Source: JABCPE02 sp963516675
GTDB lineage: Bacteria > Bacteroidota > Bacteroidia > Flavobacteriales > Weeksellaceae
NCBI GenBank assembly: GCA_963516675.1
Contig: CAUQBH010000012.1
Span: forward strand, 1-62,877
Direction of reading: 5' to 3'
Length of the DNA: 62,877 nucleotides
In this document: in pieces, positions 9,259 through 17,857 of the stretch
How positions within the stretch are numbered: the stretch's first letter is position 1
How the letters are laid out: each line of letters opens with the position of its first letter
Translations under genes and position numbers: made by a program
Notes under the pieces: model-generated
Databases searched by the model: none
Told to the model about the DNA's origin: nothing
What the model saw: only the letters and a program-made list of their open reading frames with translations

Positions 9259-9289
9259 TTTGTTAGGTTAATCTAATTTTGTAAATTTG
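9259..9289 (+). promoter_or_regulatory. Promoter of the feo operon
   Basis: A TTTG -33 element (9259-9262), a 19-base spacer and a TAAATTTG -7 element (9282-9289) match the Bacteroidota promoter in both boxes and spacing. A second overlapping box, TAATTTTG, lies at 9274-9281. The feoA ATG is 19 bases downstream. No convincing Fur-box palindrome was seen. Confidence 0.6.
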
Positions 9290-9307
9290 GACAATAAAAT
9301 AATTTGA

Positions 9308-9541
9308 ATGGATTTAGGTTCGTTAAAAACAGGTCAAAAAGGCGTAGTTTTAGGGATTTCTCCGGAATGCAAGGGAGAAATCAGACAGCGGTTTCTGGAT
9401 TTAGGATTCATCAAAGGTGCTGAAATTCATATCCAAAACATCAGCCCGCTGGGTGACCCTATCGCCTACAATATTCATAACACGCTGATTGCCTTACGAA
9501 AAGAAGACACTAAATACATTCTGATAGAGATTAAAAGTTAA
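9308..9541 (+). CDS. feoA: FeoA ferrous iron transport accessory protein
   Basis: A 77-residue cytoplasmic SH3-like protein that assists FeoB. The family signature is clear: MDLGSLKTGQKGVVLGI at the start, then RFLDLGFIKGAEIHI (residues about 28-42), SPLGDPIAYNIHNTLIALR and a closing hydrophobic strand. Its stop codon is six bases before the feoB start, so the two are translationally close. In some Bacteroidota FeoA is fused to FeoB; here the two are separate. Confidence 0.93.
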   Translation: MDLGSLKTGQKGVVLGISPECKGEIRQRFLDLGFIKGAEIHIQNISPLGDPIAYNIHNTLIALRKEDTKYILIEIKS

Positions 9542-9547
9542 ACTGAA

Positions 9548-11713
9548 ATGAAATCAACCTGCCAAGTCTGCGAACTCAATACAGCCAGCCAACTAAAAAA
9601 GCTGGGAGAAAACGCCGCGAATACACAGTTTACAATAGCCCTTGCTGGAAATCCCAACACAGGGAAAAGCACTATTTTCAATGCTTTGACTGGGCTGAAA
9701 CAGCATACAGGAAACTGGCCTGGCAAAACGGTAACACACTCCGAAGGGTATTTTTCTTATCAGCAAAACACCTTCAAAATCGTAGACCTGCCCGGCACTT
9801 ATTCACTGCTTTCCACTTCTGATGATGAGGAGGCTGCCAGAGATTTTATTTTATTTGGAAAACCTGACATCACCGTAGTGGTGGTGGATGCAGGGCGTAT
9901 GCAAAGGCATTTTAGTCTTTTATTGCAAGTGATGGAAGTTTCGGATAATGTGATTCTTTGTCTTAATCTAATGGATGAGGCGAAAAAACACGGCACCGAA
10001 ATTGACACCCGCACCCTGTCTCGTGACCTAGGAATTCCTGTGATAGGCACCAGCGCAAGGTCTAAAGATGGAATCCCTGAACTTCTATCTACAATCCATA
10101 AAATGGCAAAAGGAGAGATTACCACAAAGAAAAAATCTTTCGTAAAGCCGAGTAAAACAGTAGAAAATTCGGTGGAGAAAGTTGCTAAACACCTCTCACA
10201 GCTTGACCCAGAGCTTGACAATACCGAATGGATAGCTGCCAGATTATTAGAGGGAAATAAAAATCTTGCAGAAGAATTAAAAAAAGGAATAATATCCACT
10301 CGTATCAATTCCGAAAATTTTGAGCCGATACATAATTTAGTGGAAGAATGTAAAACCGACTTCCCTAAAAACTACCATGATGAACGGATAGAAAACCTCT
10401 ATACCGAAGCCGCTAAAATCATACAATCATCTGTATCTTCTACTGAATCACAGAGACTGTTCCGTATAGAACGGATGATAGACAATCTGGTCACGCACAG
10501 AATATGGGGATTTGGGATTATGTTTCTCTTACTAAGTTTAGTTTTATGGCTGACTATCATTGGGGCTAACTACCCATCGGAATTTCTCTCTTTCCTGCTT
10601 TTAGAGAAGATTTATCCTTTTCTAAAAACTGGTGCCAATGAACTTAATTTTCCTTGGTGGCTGAGCGGATTACTGATAGATGGCATCTACCTTGCGACGG
10701 CTTGGGTTGTTTCCGTGATGCTCCCTCCTATGGCGATATTTTTCCCATTATTTACCCTTTTGGAAGATTTTGGTTATTTGCCGAGAGTGGCTTTTAATTT
10801 GGATAGAATTTTCAGAAAAACAGGCGCCCATGGGAAACAAGCGCTCACTATGAGTATGGGCTTTGGGTGTAATGCTGCTGGTGTGGTAGCGACCAGAATC
10901 ATCAACAGCCCTAGGGAAAAACTTATCGCTATCATCACGAATAATTTTGCACTATGTAACGGAAGATGGGGCACGCAGATTCTTATGGCTACGCTATTCA
11001 TAGGGATATTAGTCCCTGAACAGTGGTCAGGTATTGTTTCTATGCTTGCTGTGGTAGGCATCGTGATTTTAGGAATTGCGTTTACTTTCTTCACTTCTTG
11101 GCTTTTGTCGAGAACATTGCTCAAAGGAGAGGCTTCGTTTTTCACCTTGGAACTGCCGCCTTACAGACCTCCACAAATATGGCAAACGATATACACTTCT
11201 CTGATAGACAGAACTCTGATAGTCCTATGGAGAGCCATAGTCTTCGCTGTTCCAGCGGGAGCCGCTATTTGGTTGATTTCTAACATCAACATCGGCGGTC
11301 ACCCTATTGCTCTATGGATGATAGACGGACTGGAACCTTTCGGGCTGTTTTTAGGGCTGAATGGCGTTATTCTTTTGGCTTACATCTTGGCTATTCCTGC
11401 CAATGAAATTGTAATTCCTACGATACTGATGCTCACTTCTTTAACCTTAGGAAATGATGCCTTGGCAGGGGTGTTATTTGAAACTTCGGATAACGAAATC
11501 GCTTCTATACTGCAAATGGGAGGATGGACCACCCTCACGGCTATAAATCTCATGCTGTTTAGTCTACTGCACAACCCATGCAGCACCACTATTTACACCA
11601 TTTATAAAGAAACTGGAAGCAAAAAATGGACAAGCATCGCTACTTTTCTTCCTGTTTTGTATGGGTTTATCGTATGTTTTATCGTTACACAGATTTGGAA
11701 TTTCTTTCATTAA
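9548..11713 (+). CDS. feoB: FeoB ferrous iron transporter
   Basis: A 721-residue inner-membrane Fe(II) transporter with an N-terminal GTPase. G1 is GNPNTGKST (residues 34-42), G3 DLPG (80-83), G4 NLMD (140-143) and G5 GTSAR. The membrane part (about 310-720) has two Gate domains and the FeoB C-terminal region, with the conserved Cys in MGFGCNAAGV and a further NGRWG motif. A short N-terminal extension carries CQVC (residues 5-8), a possible metal-binding CxxC ahead of the G domain. It follows feoA by six bases; an envelope protein gene comes 51 bases later. Confidence 0.95.
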   Translation: MKSTCQVCELNTASQLKKLGENAANTQFTIALAGNPNTGKSTIFNALTGLKQHTGNWPGKTVTHSEGYFSYQQNTFKIVDLPGTYSLLSTSDDEEAARDFILFGKPDITVVVVDAGRMQRHFSLLLQVMEVSDNVILCLNLMDEAKKHGTEIDTRTLSRDLGIPVIGTSARSKDGIPELLSTIHKMAKGEITTKKKSFVKPSKTVENSVEKVAKHLSQLDPELDNTEWIAARLLEGNKNLAEELKKGIISTRINSENFEPIHNLVEECKTDFPKNYHDERIENLYTEAAKIIQSSVSSTESQRLFRIERMIDNLVTHRIWGFGIMFLLLSLVLWLTIIGANYPSEFLSFLLLEKIYPFLKTGANELNFPWWLSGLLIDGIYLATAWVVSVMLPPMAIFFPLFTLLEDFGYLPRVAFNLDRIFRKTGAHGKQALTMSMGFGCNAAGVVATRIINSPREKLIAIITNNFALCNGRWGTQILMATLFIGILVPEQWSGIVSMLAVVGIVILGIAFTFFTSWLLSRTLLKGEASFFTLELPPYRPPQIWQTIYTSLIDRTLIVLWRAIVFAVPAGAAIWLISNINIGGHPIALWMIDGLEPFGLFLGLNGVILLAYILAIPANEIVIPTILMLTSLTLGNDALAGVLFETSDNEIASILQMGGWTTLTAINLMLFSLLHNPCSTTIYTIYKETGSKKWTSIATFLPVLYGFIVCFIVTQIWNFFH

Positions 11714-11739
11714 ACTAATGTTTAATTCTTCATTTTCGT

Positions 11740-11747
11740 TATCTTTG
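11740..11747 (+). promoter_or_regulatory. Putative internal -7 element after feoB
   Basis: TATCTTTG, 17 bases before the next ATG, fits TANNTTTG. It suggests the third gene has its own start in addition to any read-through from feoB. No -33 element is clear. Confidence 0.35.
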
Positions 11748-11764
11748 GGATAAATTTTAATAAA

Positions 11765-12424
11765 ATGAATCGACTGAAAATAATTATATTATTTTTTACC
11801 CTTTCTATTTCTACATCTCTAAAATCACAGGCGATAGATGCACCGCATTCTTTCGTAGTGGTAGGTTTTACTGCAAATATGGGAAATTTAGGAAAACTCA
11901 CGACCTTCGGTGGATACAGCCCGACTGACAACTCGTACATTGCAAGAGTTTTGCCGACATTTACGATTAATAAATACATCTCGCTAACGCCTGGTTATGC
12001 TTTTTTTCAAGATTATGAATCCAAGAGCGAAAACGCAGAGCATCAAATAATGGCTTATGCTACTTTCACCCTGCCTATCAGTAATAAACTGTCAATCACT
12101 GACAGAAATATGTACTACTATCAGATAAAAAACTACGCAAGTAACACTTCTACTTATAGAAACAGATTAGGTCTAAACTACAAAATAAAGGTCAAAGACA
12201 TTCCCGTAAGCCTCTATGCCCATGATGAAATATACATAAATCTGGAAAACGGAAAATTACGAAACAGAGTTTATGTAGGGTCAAGCGTAAGTCTAAGCTG
12301 GCTCACTCCACAGCTGATGTACTACATGCAGTCCGAAAAAGGGAAAACCAACAAGCATTACTGGATGCTGTCTCTGATAGTACCTTTAGAAAAATTTGGT
12401 TTCTTTTCTGGCAAAAAGAAATAA
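11765..12424 (+). CDS. Exported barrel-like protein, possibly DUF2490-type, next to feoAB
   Basis: A 219-residue protein with a Sec signal peptide (about residues 1-22, ending SLKSQ). The mature chain is made of alternating beta strands with repeated aromatic residues (for example NMYYYQIKNY, RNRLGLNYKI, SWLTPQLMYYMQ). The order of strands and the RNRLGLNY segment resemble DUF2490-type outer-membrane barrels, but I cannot confirm the family. It lies 51 bases after feoB on the same strand, so a role in iron-related outer-membrane transport is possible but not shown. Confidence 0.55.
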   Translation: MNRLKIIILFFTLSISTSLKSQAIDAPHSFVVVGFTANMGNLGKLTTFGGYSPTDNSYIARVLPTFTINKYISLTPGYAFFQDYESKSENAEHQIMAYATFTLPISNKLSITDRNMYYYQIKNYASNTSTYRNRLGLNYKIKVKDIPVSLYAHDEIYINLENGKLRNRVYVGSSVSLSWLTPQLMYYMQSEKGKTNKHYWMLSLIVPLEKFGFFSGKKK

Positions 12425-12551
12425 TTTCCCATAAAATGAAGCGTTATCAAGAAAAAACACCTCAAAAGTAAAAAGAATCGTGATGTGATTTTAAAAATCA
12501 TCCACAAATGGAAAAACCTAATCAACGAAAATCCATCTTCTTAAAAACAAA

Positions 12552-12578
12552 AAAACTGCCCTGATAGAGAGCAGTTTT
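12552..12578 (-). terminator. Terminator of proS
   Basis: AAAACTGC / GCAGTTTT arms with an 11-base loop, just downstream of proS on the minus strand, followed by a T-run. Confidence 0.65.
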
Positions 12579-12585
12579 ATATTTT

Positions 12586-14061
12586 TTAGTATGCCTTAGC
12601 GAAAAGAACCCTGCGTTTAGAAGGTTTCCCTGAAATAAGGGACACGCCGTCTTCCTCCACAGCATCCAGCGGAATACATCGTATGGTGGCTTTGGTTTCC
12701 TCCTTGATGCGTTCCTCTTCTTCCTCCGTTCCATCCCAGTGAGCTGCGATGAAACCGCCTTTTTCCTCCAAAACTTTTTTGAACTCCTCGTAAGTATCCA
12801 CTTTTGTGATGTTTTCGTTTCGGAAGTTAAGCGCACGCTGGTAGATATCTTCCTGAATTTTCGTAAGAAGCTGGTGAATGTAGTTTTCCACTCCTGCTAT
12901 CGGCTGGGTCTCTTTGCTCAGCGTATCTCGTCTCGCGATTTCCACCATGCCGTTTTCTAAATCCTTTGGTCCTATGGCTATTCTCACCGGCACGCCTTTC
13001 AGCTCGTATTCTGCAAATTTCCAGCCTGGTTTGTGCGTAGCACGATTGTCATATTTTACAGAAATTCCCAGCGCTTTCAGTTTTTCACTAATTCCGAGGG
13101 CAACCTCATCGATTTGGGCTAATTGCTCCTCGCCTTTGAATATCGGCACGATGACTACCTGTATCGGCGCAAGTTTCGGCGGCAGAACCAATCCAAAATC
13201 ATCCGAGTGCGACATGATAAGTGCCCCCATCAATCGGGTTGATACTCCCCACGATGATGCCCAAGCGTATTCTATTTTGCCTTCGCTGTTTGTGAATTTC
13301 ACATCGAATGCTTTTGCGAAGTTTTGTCCTAAAAAGTGCGAAGTCCCTGCCTGAAGCGCCTTTCCGTCCTGCATCATCGCTTCTATACAATAAGTTTCGT
13401 CTGCTCCTGCGAATCTTTCGCTTGGAGATTTCAGTCCGCGAACCACTGGCACTGCCATCATTTTTTCAGAGAAATCAGCATAAACTTCCATCATCTGTTT
13501 TGCTTCCGCTTCTGCTTCTTCCTTGGTGGCGTGAGCCGTGTGCCCTTCCTGCCAAAGGAATTCCGAAGTACGAAGGAACGGACGCGTTCTCATCTCCCAT
13601 CGAACCACATTCGCCCATTGGTTTATAAGTATCGGAAGGTCTCTATAAGACTGAATCCAGTTTTTATAAGTATTCCAAATAATCGCCTCTGAAGTTGGAC
13701 GAACGATAAGTTCTTCCTCCAATTTTGCTTCTGGATCTACGATAAGTTTTGATGGATTTTCTGGGTCTGTTTTCAAACGATAGTGCGTAACTACCGCACA
13801 TTCTTTAGCAAATCCCTCTGCGTTTTTTTCTTCTGCTTCGAACAAACTTTTCGGAACGAAAATCGGGAAATAGGCGTTTTGGTGTCCTGTTTCCTTAAAT
13901 TTTCTATCCAGCTCATCTCTCATCTTTTCCCAGATGGCGTATCCATACGGCTTGATAACCATACAGCCGCGAACACCTGAGTTCTCCGCCAAATCTGCTC
14001 CTACGATAAGTTCGTTATACCATTTACTATAATCTTCTGCTCTTGAAGTTAATTTTGCCAT
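12586..14061 (-). CDS. proS: Prolyl-tRNA synthetase
   Basis: A 491-residue class II aminoacyl-tRNA synthetase charging tRNA-Pro. Motif 2 region RWEMRTRPFLRTSEFLWQEG (about residues 152-171) and the following HTAHATKEEAE are diagnostic of the ProRS catalytic core. The anticodon-binding domain follows (VVIVPIFKGEE onward). There is no editing insertion, and the length and C-terminal extension ending in KAY fit the archaeal/eukaryotic-like (ProS type 3) form common in Bacteroidota. It is divergent from the Tyr-rich lipoprotein gene. Confidence 0.95.
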   Translation of the reverse strand: MAKLTSRAEDYSKWYNELIVGADLAENSGVRGCMVIKPYGYAIWEKMRDELDRKFKETGHQNAYFPIFVPKSLFEAEEKNAEGFAKECAVVTHYRLKTDPENPSKLIVDPEAKLEEELIVRPTSEAIIWNTYKNWIQSYRDLPILINQWANVVRWEMRTRPFLRTSEFLWQEGHTAHATKEEAEAEAKQMMEVYADFSEKMMAVPVVRGLKSPSERFAGADETYCIEAMMQDGKALQAGTSHFLGQNFAKAFDVKFTNSEGKIEYAWASSWGVSTRLMGALIMSHSDDFGLVLPPKLAPIQVVIVPIFKGEEQLAQIDEVALGISEKLKALGISVKYDNRATHKPGWKFAEYELKGVPVRIAIGPKDLENGMVEIARRDTLSKETQPIAGVENYIHQLLTKIQEDIYQRALNFRNENITKVDTYEEFKKVLEEKGGFIAAHWDGTEEEEERIKEETKATIRCIPLDAVEEDGVSLISGKPSKRRVLFAKAY

Positions 14062-14133
14062 AAATATTAAAATATTTTTTATTTTTACTGATAAAAATCA
14101 TTATTCTGAATTATGCCACTAAGAATTTTGGTA

Positions 14134-14153
14134 TAATTTTGGTAATAATTTTG
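14134..14153 (+). promoter_or_regulatory. Two overlapping -7-like elements upstream of the Tyr-rich lipoprotein
   Basis: TAATTTTG occurs at 14134-14141 and again at 14146-14153, both fitting TANNTTTG, within a short AATTTTGGTAAT repeat. Either could start the lipoprotein-barrel unit; the second leaves 32 bases before the ATG. A good -33 element is not visible. Confidence 0.4.
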
Positions 14154-14185
14154 CAAATATAACAATTAACATTAAACCATTTGGT

Positions 14186-15172
14186 ATGAAAAATAATACA
14201 TTTTCTGATACAATAATCCCTTTTGTCTCTAAGACAGCCTTAGCTTTGGCGAGTGGATTGTTTTTGGTTTCTTGTGGCATCCAGTCTGGATACACAGAGA
14301 CAGATGGTATCTATTATGACCCTGCAACGGACAAAATAGAAAGAAAAATAGCATGGCAGGAGCCTGACTACTATGATATGGAAGAAAGAGCTGGTTTTGA
14401 GGAAGATAATAACCAAACAGGAATTATCGGACAATCCCAGAAAAACCAACAGCTCCAAAACCAAAAATACAGCAACAAAAACTGGGGCGGAGACAGCCAG
14501 AGAATCTCTTCCAGCTCCGACTGGGGAACTTATGCAGGAACGCAGAATAATTTCTACTATGACAATTATTCTTCTTGGGGTTATCCTTATTACAGCAGTT
14601 TTTATTCGCCATATTATTTCGGGTATTATAATTCGTACTTCGGTTACCCTCGCTCCTCAGGATGGGGATTAGGTTTCTCGTGGGGAATGAGCCCATGGAG
14701 CTACAACTACAATTATTATTACAACCCTTACTGGAATTATAACTACTGGGGATACAGCCCTTACTATTATAATAATTACTACTATAACCCTTATTACTAC
14801 AATCCGTATTATCGTGGTTATTATGATGGTTATTACTATGATAATTATTACAGCCCTCGTCATTACAGAACACCTGTGAAAACTTACAGAAGAAGTGACC
14901 CAGATGAAATCTACAGAGGAAATGATAATAGCTCCTACCGTGGCAGAACCTACACGCCTAACAATGGTGGATTTAATAGAAGCAACAACCAGATGAATAG
15001 ACCAAATAATGGTTTTGACAGATCTTCTGACTGGGGAAATCACAACTCTGATATAGAGCGATACCAACAGCAAAACAATACTTGGAGAGATAATTCTTCA
15101 TCAAACAATGGAGGAAATAGTGGCAGTTCCACTAGCGGAAATGGTGGTTTTGGAAGAAGATCGAACTGGTAA
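14186..15172 (+). CDS. Tyr/Asn-rich low-complexity lipoprotein
   Basis: A 328-residue protein with a long signal region and lipobox LVSC (lipidated Cys about residue 30). Residues about 125-230 are dominated by Tyr, Asn, Pro and Gly in patterns such as YYNNYYYNPYYYNPYY; the C-terminal 90 residues are Ser/Asn/Gly-rich. Relatives in flavobacteria have been named vitellogenin-like purely from composition. It is 21 bases upstream of an OmpP1/FadL-like barrel on the same strand, and I believe this pairing near proS recurs in flavobacteria. A structural surface or outer-membrane-associated role is plausible; a function is not known. Confidence 0.65.
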   Translation: MKNNTFSDTIIPFVSKTALALASGLFLVSCGIQSGYTETDGIYYDPATDKIERKIAWQEPDYYDMEERAGFEEDNNQTGIIGQSQKNQQLQNQKYSNKNWGGDSQRISSSSDWGTYAGTQNNFYYDNYSSWGYPYYSSFYSPYYFGYYNSYFGYPRSSGWGLGFSWGMSPWSYNYNYYYNPYWNYNYWGYSPYYYNNYYYNPYYYNPYYRGYYDGYYYDNYYSPRHYRTPVKTYRRSDPDEIYRGNDNSSYRGRTYTPNNGGFNRSNNQMNRPNNGFDRSSDWGNHNSDIERYQQQNNTWRDNSSSNNGGNSGSSTSGNGGFGRRSNW

Positions 15173-15193
15173 AACTTTAAAATTATTGTAAAA

Positions 15194-16615
15194 ATGACAA
15201 AGAAAATTTCAATATTAGCGGGTATTTCAGCGAGTGCATTGTTCTTTGCGCAAGATGTTTCTATCATCAGAAATACCTCTACAATTTATGACAATATCTC
15301 TTCCCTAGGAACCGCAAGATATAACGCAATGGCGGGTTCTATGGGAGCATTGGGAGGAGATGCCTCTGTGCTAAATACCAACCCTGCCGGTCTGGGAGTA
15401 TTCATCACAGATGATGTAAGCGCCTCACTGGCTATCAATTCTAATAAATCTACGGCTAGTCTGGCAGGAAAATCTACAAGCCAAAACATAAGCAAAGCCA
15501 ATTTAGGGAACGCTAGTGGAGTTTTATCTTTTCAGTCAAATGAACAGAATGCATGGAAATTTGTGAATGTAGGAATTAACTATGTTACTCAAAATGTAAG
15601 TGATAAATTACAATCTCCAGGGAATGCAAATATAACATCAGCTATACATCAAGATGATGATAAAAATAAACCCATTACAGACTACAACATATTCGAAGGG
15701 CATTTGTATGAAACCATAGGACATCGTTCGAAACTGAATTTAGGTATTGGTGGGAATTATGACAACAAAATCTATATAGGTGCAGCAGTGAACTTCTCTT
15801 CTATAAATATTGAACAATATGATGAAGTTAAAGTTTCCTCATTAAATACAGGAAAAGCAAAATATTTCTCTAGACAAAATACTCCTTACATAGAGGATGC
15901 TGATGGGTTTTCGCTATCTCTTGGGGTAATAGGGAAACTGAGCAATGCCTTTAGATTAGGGGCTTCCATAGAGTCGCCTACATGGTACAGCATAGACAGA
16001 GAATACAATTTTTATTCTAAAAATGGCTTGATTCTCTCTCGGAACAGCTACACAGAAAGTCGTTCTTTCAGAACTCCAACAAAATTAACACTAAGCGGGG
16101 CTTTTATCCCTAATAAGCATTTTGCTTTTAATGTGGATTATAGAGTGGATTTAGGCAAACCTAATTTCGGTGGCGGCGCAGCAGATGTTCAGCTGAATAA
16201 CTTTTATGAATCTACCTACAAAGCTCAGCATGAAGTAAGAATAGGAGGCGAATACAGAATAAATTCTTTCCGAATAAGAGGTGGATACGCCTTCACTACT
16301 AGCCCATTCAAAGACCATACAGAAAAAATGTTTGACAATAACGCAAATGTAGTAAGTGGAAAATTATCCAACTACATTGTAGGAAAAACACAGGTGATTT
16401 CAGGGGGAATAGGATATGATTTCAAATTATTCTACATTGATGCTTCCTATCAGTATAGAACCCATGAACATAGCAATCCGTTCTTTGCGGGAACTTATGT
16501 AAATAGAGATAGCAACACCAGCGTAGGGAACTACAGCATAAGTGACACCAGCATCGTTTCTAATGCAAAGAACCAAAAAGGACATCTTATCCTTACATTA
16601 GGATGGAAGTTTTAG
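15194..16615 (+). CDS. OmpP1/FadL/TodX-family outer-membrane transporter
   Basis: A 473-residue outer-membrane barrel of the type often annotated as hemin receptor in flavobacteria. After the signal peptide (about residues 1-20) comes the N-terminal hatch-like segment with AMAGSMGALGGDASVLNTNPAGLG (a 20-residue core at about 46-65), which is the FadL-family NPA region. About 14 amphipathic strands follow and the chain ends in LTLGWKF with a terminal Phe. Family members move hydrophobic compounds across the outer membrane; the substrate here is unknown. It is the second gene after the Tyr-rich lipoprotein and is closed by a strong terminator. Confidence 0.8.
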   Translation: MTKKISILAGISASALFFAQDVSIIRNTSTIYDNISSLGTARYNAMAGSMGALGGDASVLNTNPAGLGVFITDDVSASLAINSNKSTASLAGKSTSQNISKANLGNASGVLSFQSNEQNAWKFVNVGINYVTQNVSDKLQSPGNANITSAIHQDDDKNKPITDYNIFEGHLYETIGHRSKLNLGIGGNYDNKIYIGAAVNFSSINIEQYDEVKVSSLNTGKAKYFSRQNTPYIEDADGFSLSLGVIGKLSNAFRLGASIESPTWYSIDREYNFYSKNGLILSRNSYTESRSFRTPTKLTLSGAFIPNKHFAFNVDYRVDLGKPNFGGGAADVQLNNFYESTYKAQHEVRIGGEYRINSFRIRGGYAFTTSPFKDHTEKMFDNNANVVSGKLSNYIVGKTQVISGGIGYDFKLFYIDASYQYRTHEHSNPFFAGTYVNRDSNTSVGNYSISDTSIVSNAKNQKGHLILTLGWKF

Positions 16616-16630
16616 ACTTAAATATTTACC

Positions 16631-16659
16631 AAAAAGGATTGCAAATTGCAGTCCTTTTT
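16631..16659 (+). terminator. Rho-independent terminator
   Basis: AAAAAGGATTGC / GCAGTCCTTTTTT hairpin with one G-U pair and a 5-base loop, directly after the OmpP1-like gene. Confidence 0.75.
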
Positions 16660-16677
16660 TTATTGATTCTAAATTAG

Positions 16678-16685
16678 TAACTTTG
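16678..16685 (+). promoter_or_regulatory. Putative -7 element of ric
   Basis: TAACTTTG fits TANNTTTG and lies 19 bases before the ric ATG. Confidence 0.35.
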
Positions 16686-16704
16686 TGTTCAAATTTTTTA
16701 TTTT

Positions 16705-17391
16705 ATGAATCAATTACAAGAAAAAACCATTGGCGAATATGTCGCGGAAAATTTCCGTACGGCGGCTGTTTTCAAAAAATATGGGATAAACTTCTGCTGC
16801 AAAGGCGGTAGAACAATAGAAGAAACCTGCAAAATGAAGGATTTAGACCCTGCTCCCATCTACGAAGACCTGAAAAATACGCCACAGGGAACAGCGGAAG
16901 AAAATGATTTTAATAATTGGTCACTTACCGAATTAGCTGATTACATCACGGAAGTTCACCATGAGTATATTCAGGAAAAATCTATCTACCTGCTTCAGTT
17001 TTTGGATAAACTCTGCCGAGTTCACGGCGAGAGACATCCAGAATTATTCAAAATCAATGAATTATTTACCCTTTCTTCTCAAAATCTCATCGTACACCTG
17101 AGAGATGCCGAGGAAAAACTCTTCCCATACATCAGTGAAAAAGAGCAAAATCCTGAGACTGCATTCGGTGGAGATTTACAAGCTTACATAGAAAAACTGC
17201 AAGAAGTCTATCAAACAGAAAAGGAAAGATTTGAGGAGATTGCAAGGGTTTCGGATGATTTCACACCTCCCGAAGGTGCCTGCACCACATATAGAGTTAC
17301 ATTCCAGATGCTCAATGAATTTGATGAATATCTACAGCTCTACATTCATCTTGAAAACAATATCCTTTTTCCAAAACTTCTTAAATTATAA
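16705..17391 (+). CDS. ric: RIC-family iron-sulfur cluster repair di-iron protein
   Basis: A 228-residue cytoplasmic protein of the ScdA/YtfE/RIC family, which restores iron-sulfur clusters damaged by nitric oxide or oxidants. The N-terminal DUF542/ScdA_N domain has the CC pair in NFCCKGG (residues about 30-36) and the motif TIGEYVAENFRTAAVFKKYG. The hemerythrin-like domain carries His residues in EVHHEYIQEK, HGERHPEL, LIVHLRDAEEKLF and LYIHLENNILFP that would bind the two irons. Length is typical. It is a single gene between terminators. Confidence 0.9.
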   Translation: MNQLQEKTIGEYVAENFRTAAVFKKYGINFCCKGGRTIEETCKMKDLDPAPIYEDLKNTPQGTAEENDFNNWSLTELADYITEVHHEYIQEKSIYLLQFLDKLCRVHGERHPELFKINELFTLSSQNLIVHLRDAEEKLFPYISEKEQNPETAFGGDLQAYIEKLQEVYQTEKERFEEIARVSDDFTPPEGACTTYRVTFQMLNEFDEYLQLYIHLENNILFPKLLKL

Positions 17392-17392
17392 T

Positions 17393-17417
17393 AAAAACGC
17401 CTTTAAAGGGCGTTTTT
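17393..17417 (+). terminator. Terminator of ric
   Basis: AAAAACGCC / GGCGTTTTT arms around TTTAAAG, followed by further T residues. Confidence 0.7.
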
Positions 17418-17433
17418 TATGTCTTTATTTTTT

Positions 17434-17470
17434 TATATTTGCACTTGCTTATCCTAATTTATTAGGGATA
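17434..17470 (+). promoter_or_regulatory. Promoter box and operator-like palindrome of the SemiSWEET gene
   Basis: TATATTTG (17434-17441) fits the -7 consensus. Just downstream, near the expected start of transcription, lies the palindrome CCTAAT-TT-ATTAGG (17453-17466), which could be an operator or a small 5' hairpin. The ATG is 38 bases further on. Confidence 0.4.
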
Positions 17471-17507
17471 TGAAGAAAATATGATTTTAAAAAGGAAATA
17501 AAACAAT

Positions 17508-17771
17508 ATGACAAAGAAGAAAATAAATACTTTCATAGGTTCCATTGGAGCTTTTATTGGAATTGCTGTGTTTATCGCTTATATTCCACAGATTATCGCA
17601 AATTTACAGGGAGAAAAAGGACAGCCATGGCAGCCTTTATTTGCTTCCATTTCTTGTTTGATTTGGGTTATTTATGGCTGGACAAAGGAGCCGAAAAAAG
17701 ATTATATCTTAATCATACCAAATGCTACAGGGGTTATCTTAGGTTTTTTAACATTCTTGACTTCTTTTTAA
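17508..17771 (+). CDS. SemiSWEET-type small sugar transporter
   Basis: An 87-residue membrane protein with three predicted helices (about residues 8-29, 41-58, 64-86). The first helix carries the PQ motif in AYIPQI and the second the conserved SCLIWVIYGW; this matches the half-transporter SemiSWEETs (MtN3/saliva family), which dimerise to make one sugar channel. The substrate cannot be predicted. It is 86 bases upstream of an EamA-type transporter in the same orientation. Confidence 0.8.
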   Translation: MTKKKINTFIGSIGAFIGIAVFIAYIPQIIANLQGEKGQPWQPLFASISCLIWVIYGWTKEPKKDYILIIPNATGVILGFLTFLTSF

Positions 17772-17857
17772 AAGTTATCCGATTGGTTTTTTCTATTTTT
17801 GCGGAATTATTTTCCTGAAAATGGGAAAAATGGACAATTTTTAAAATCATCTAAACA

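Noticed and set aside
9241..9307. A Fur box in the feo promoter
   Set aside because: I could not find a convincing 19-base palindrome; only the promoter boxes are supported.
14424..15073. Long opposite-strand frames inside the Tyr-rich lipoprotein gene, rich in Asn/Ser or Ile/Val
   Set aside because: They are by-products of the repetitive TAT/AAT codons of the real gene and have no start signal or neighbours on that strand.
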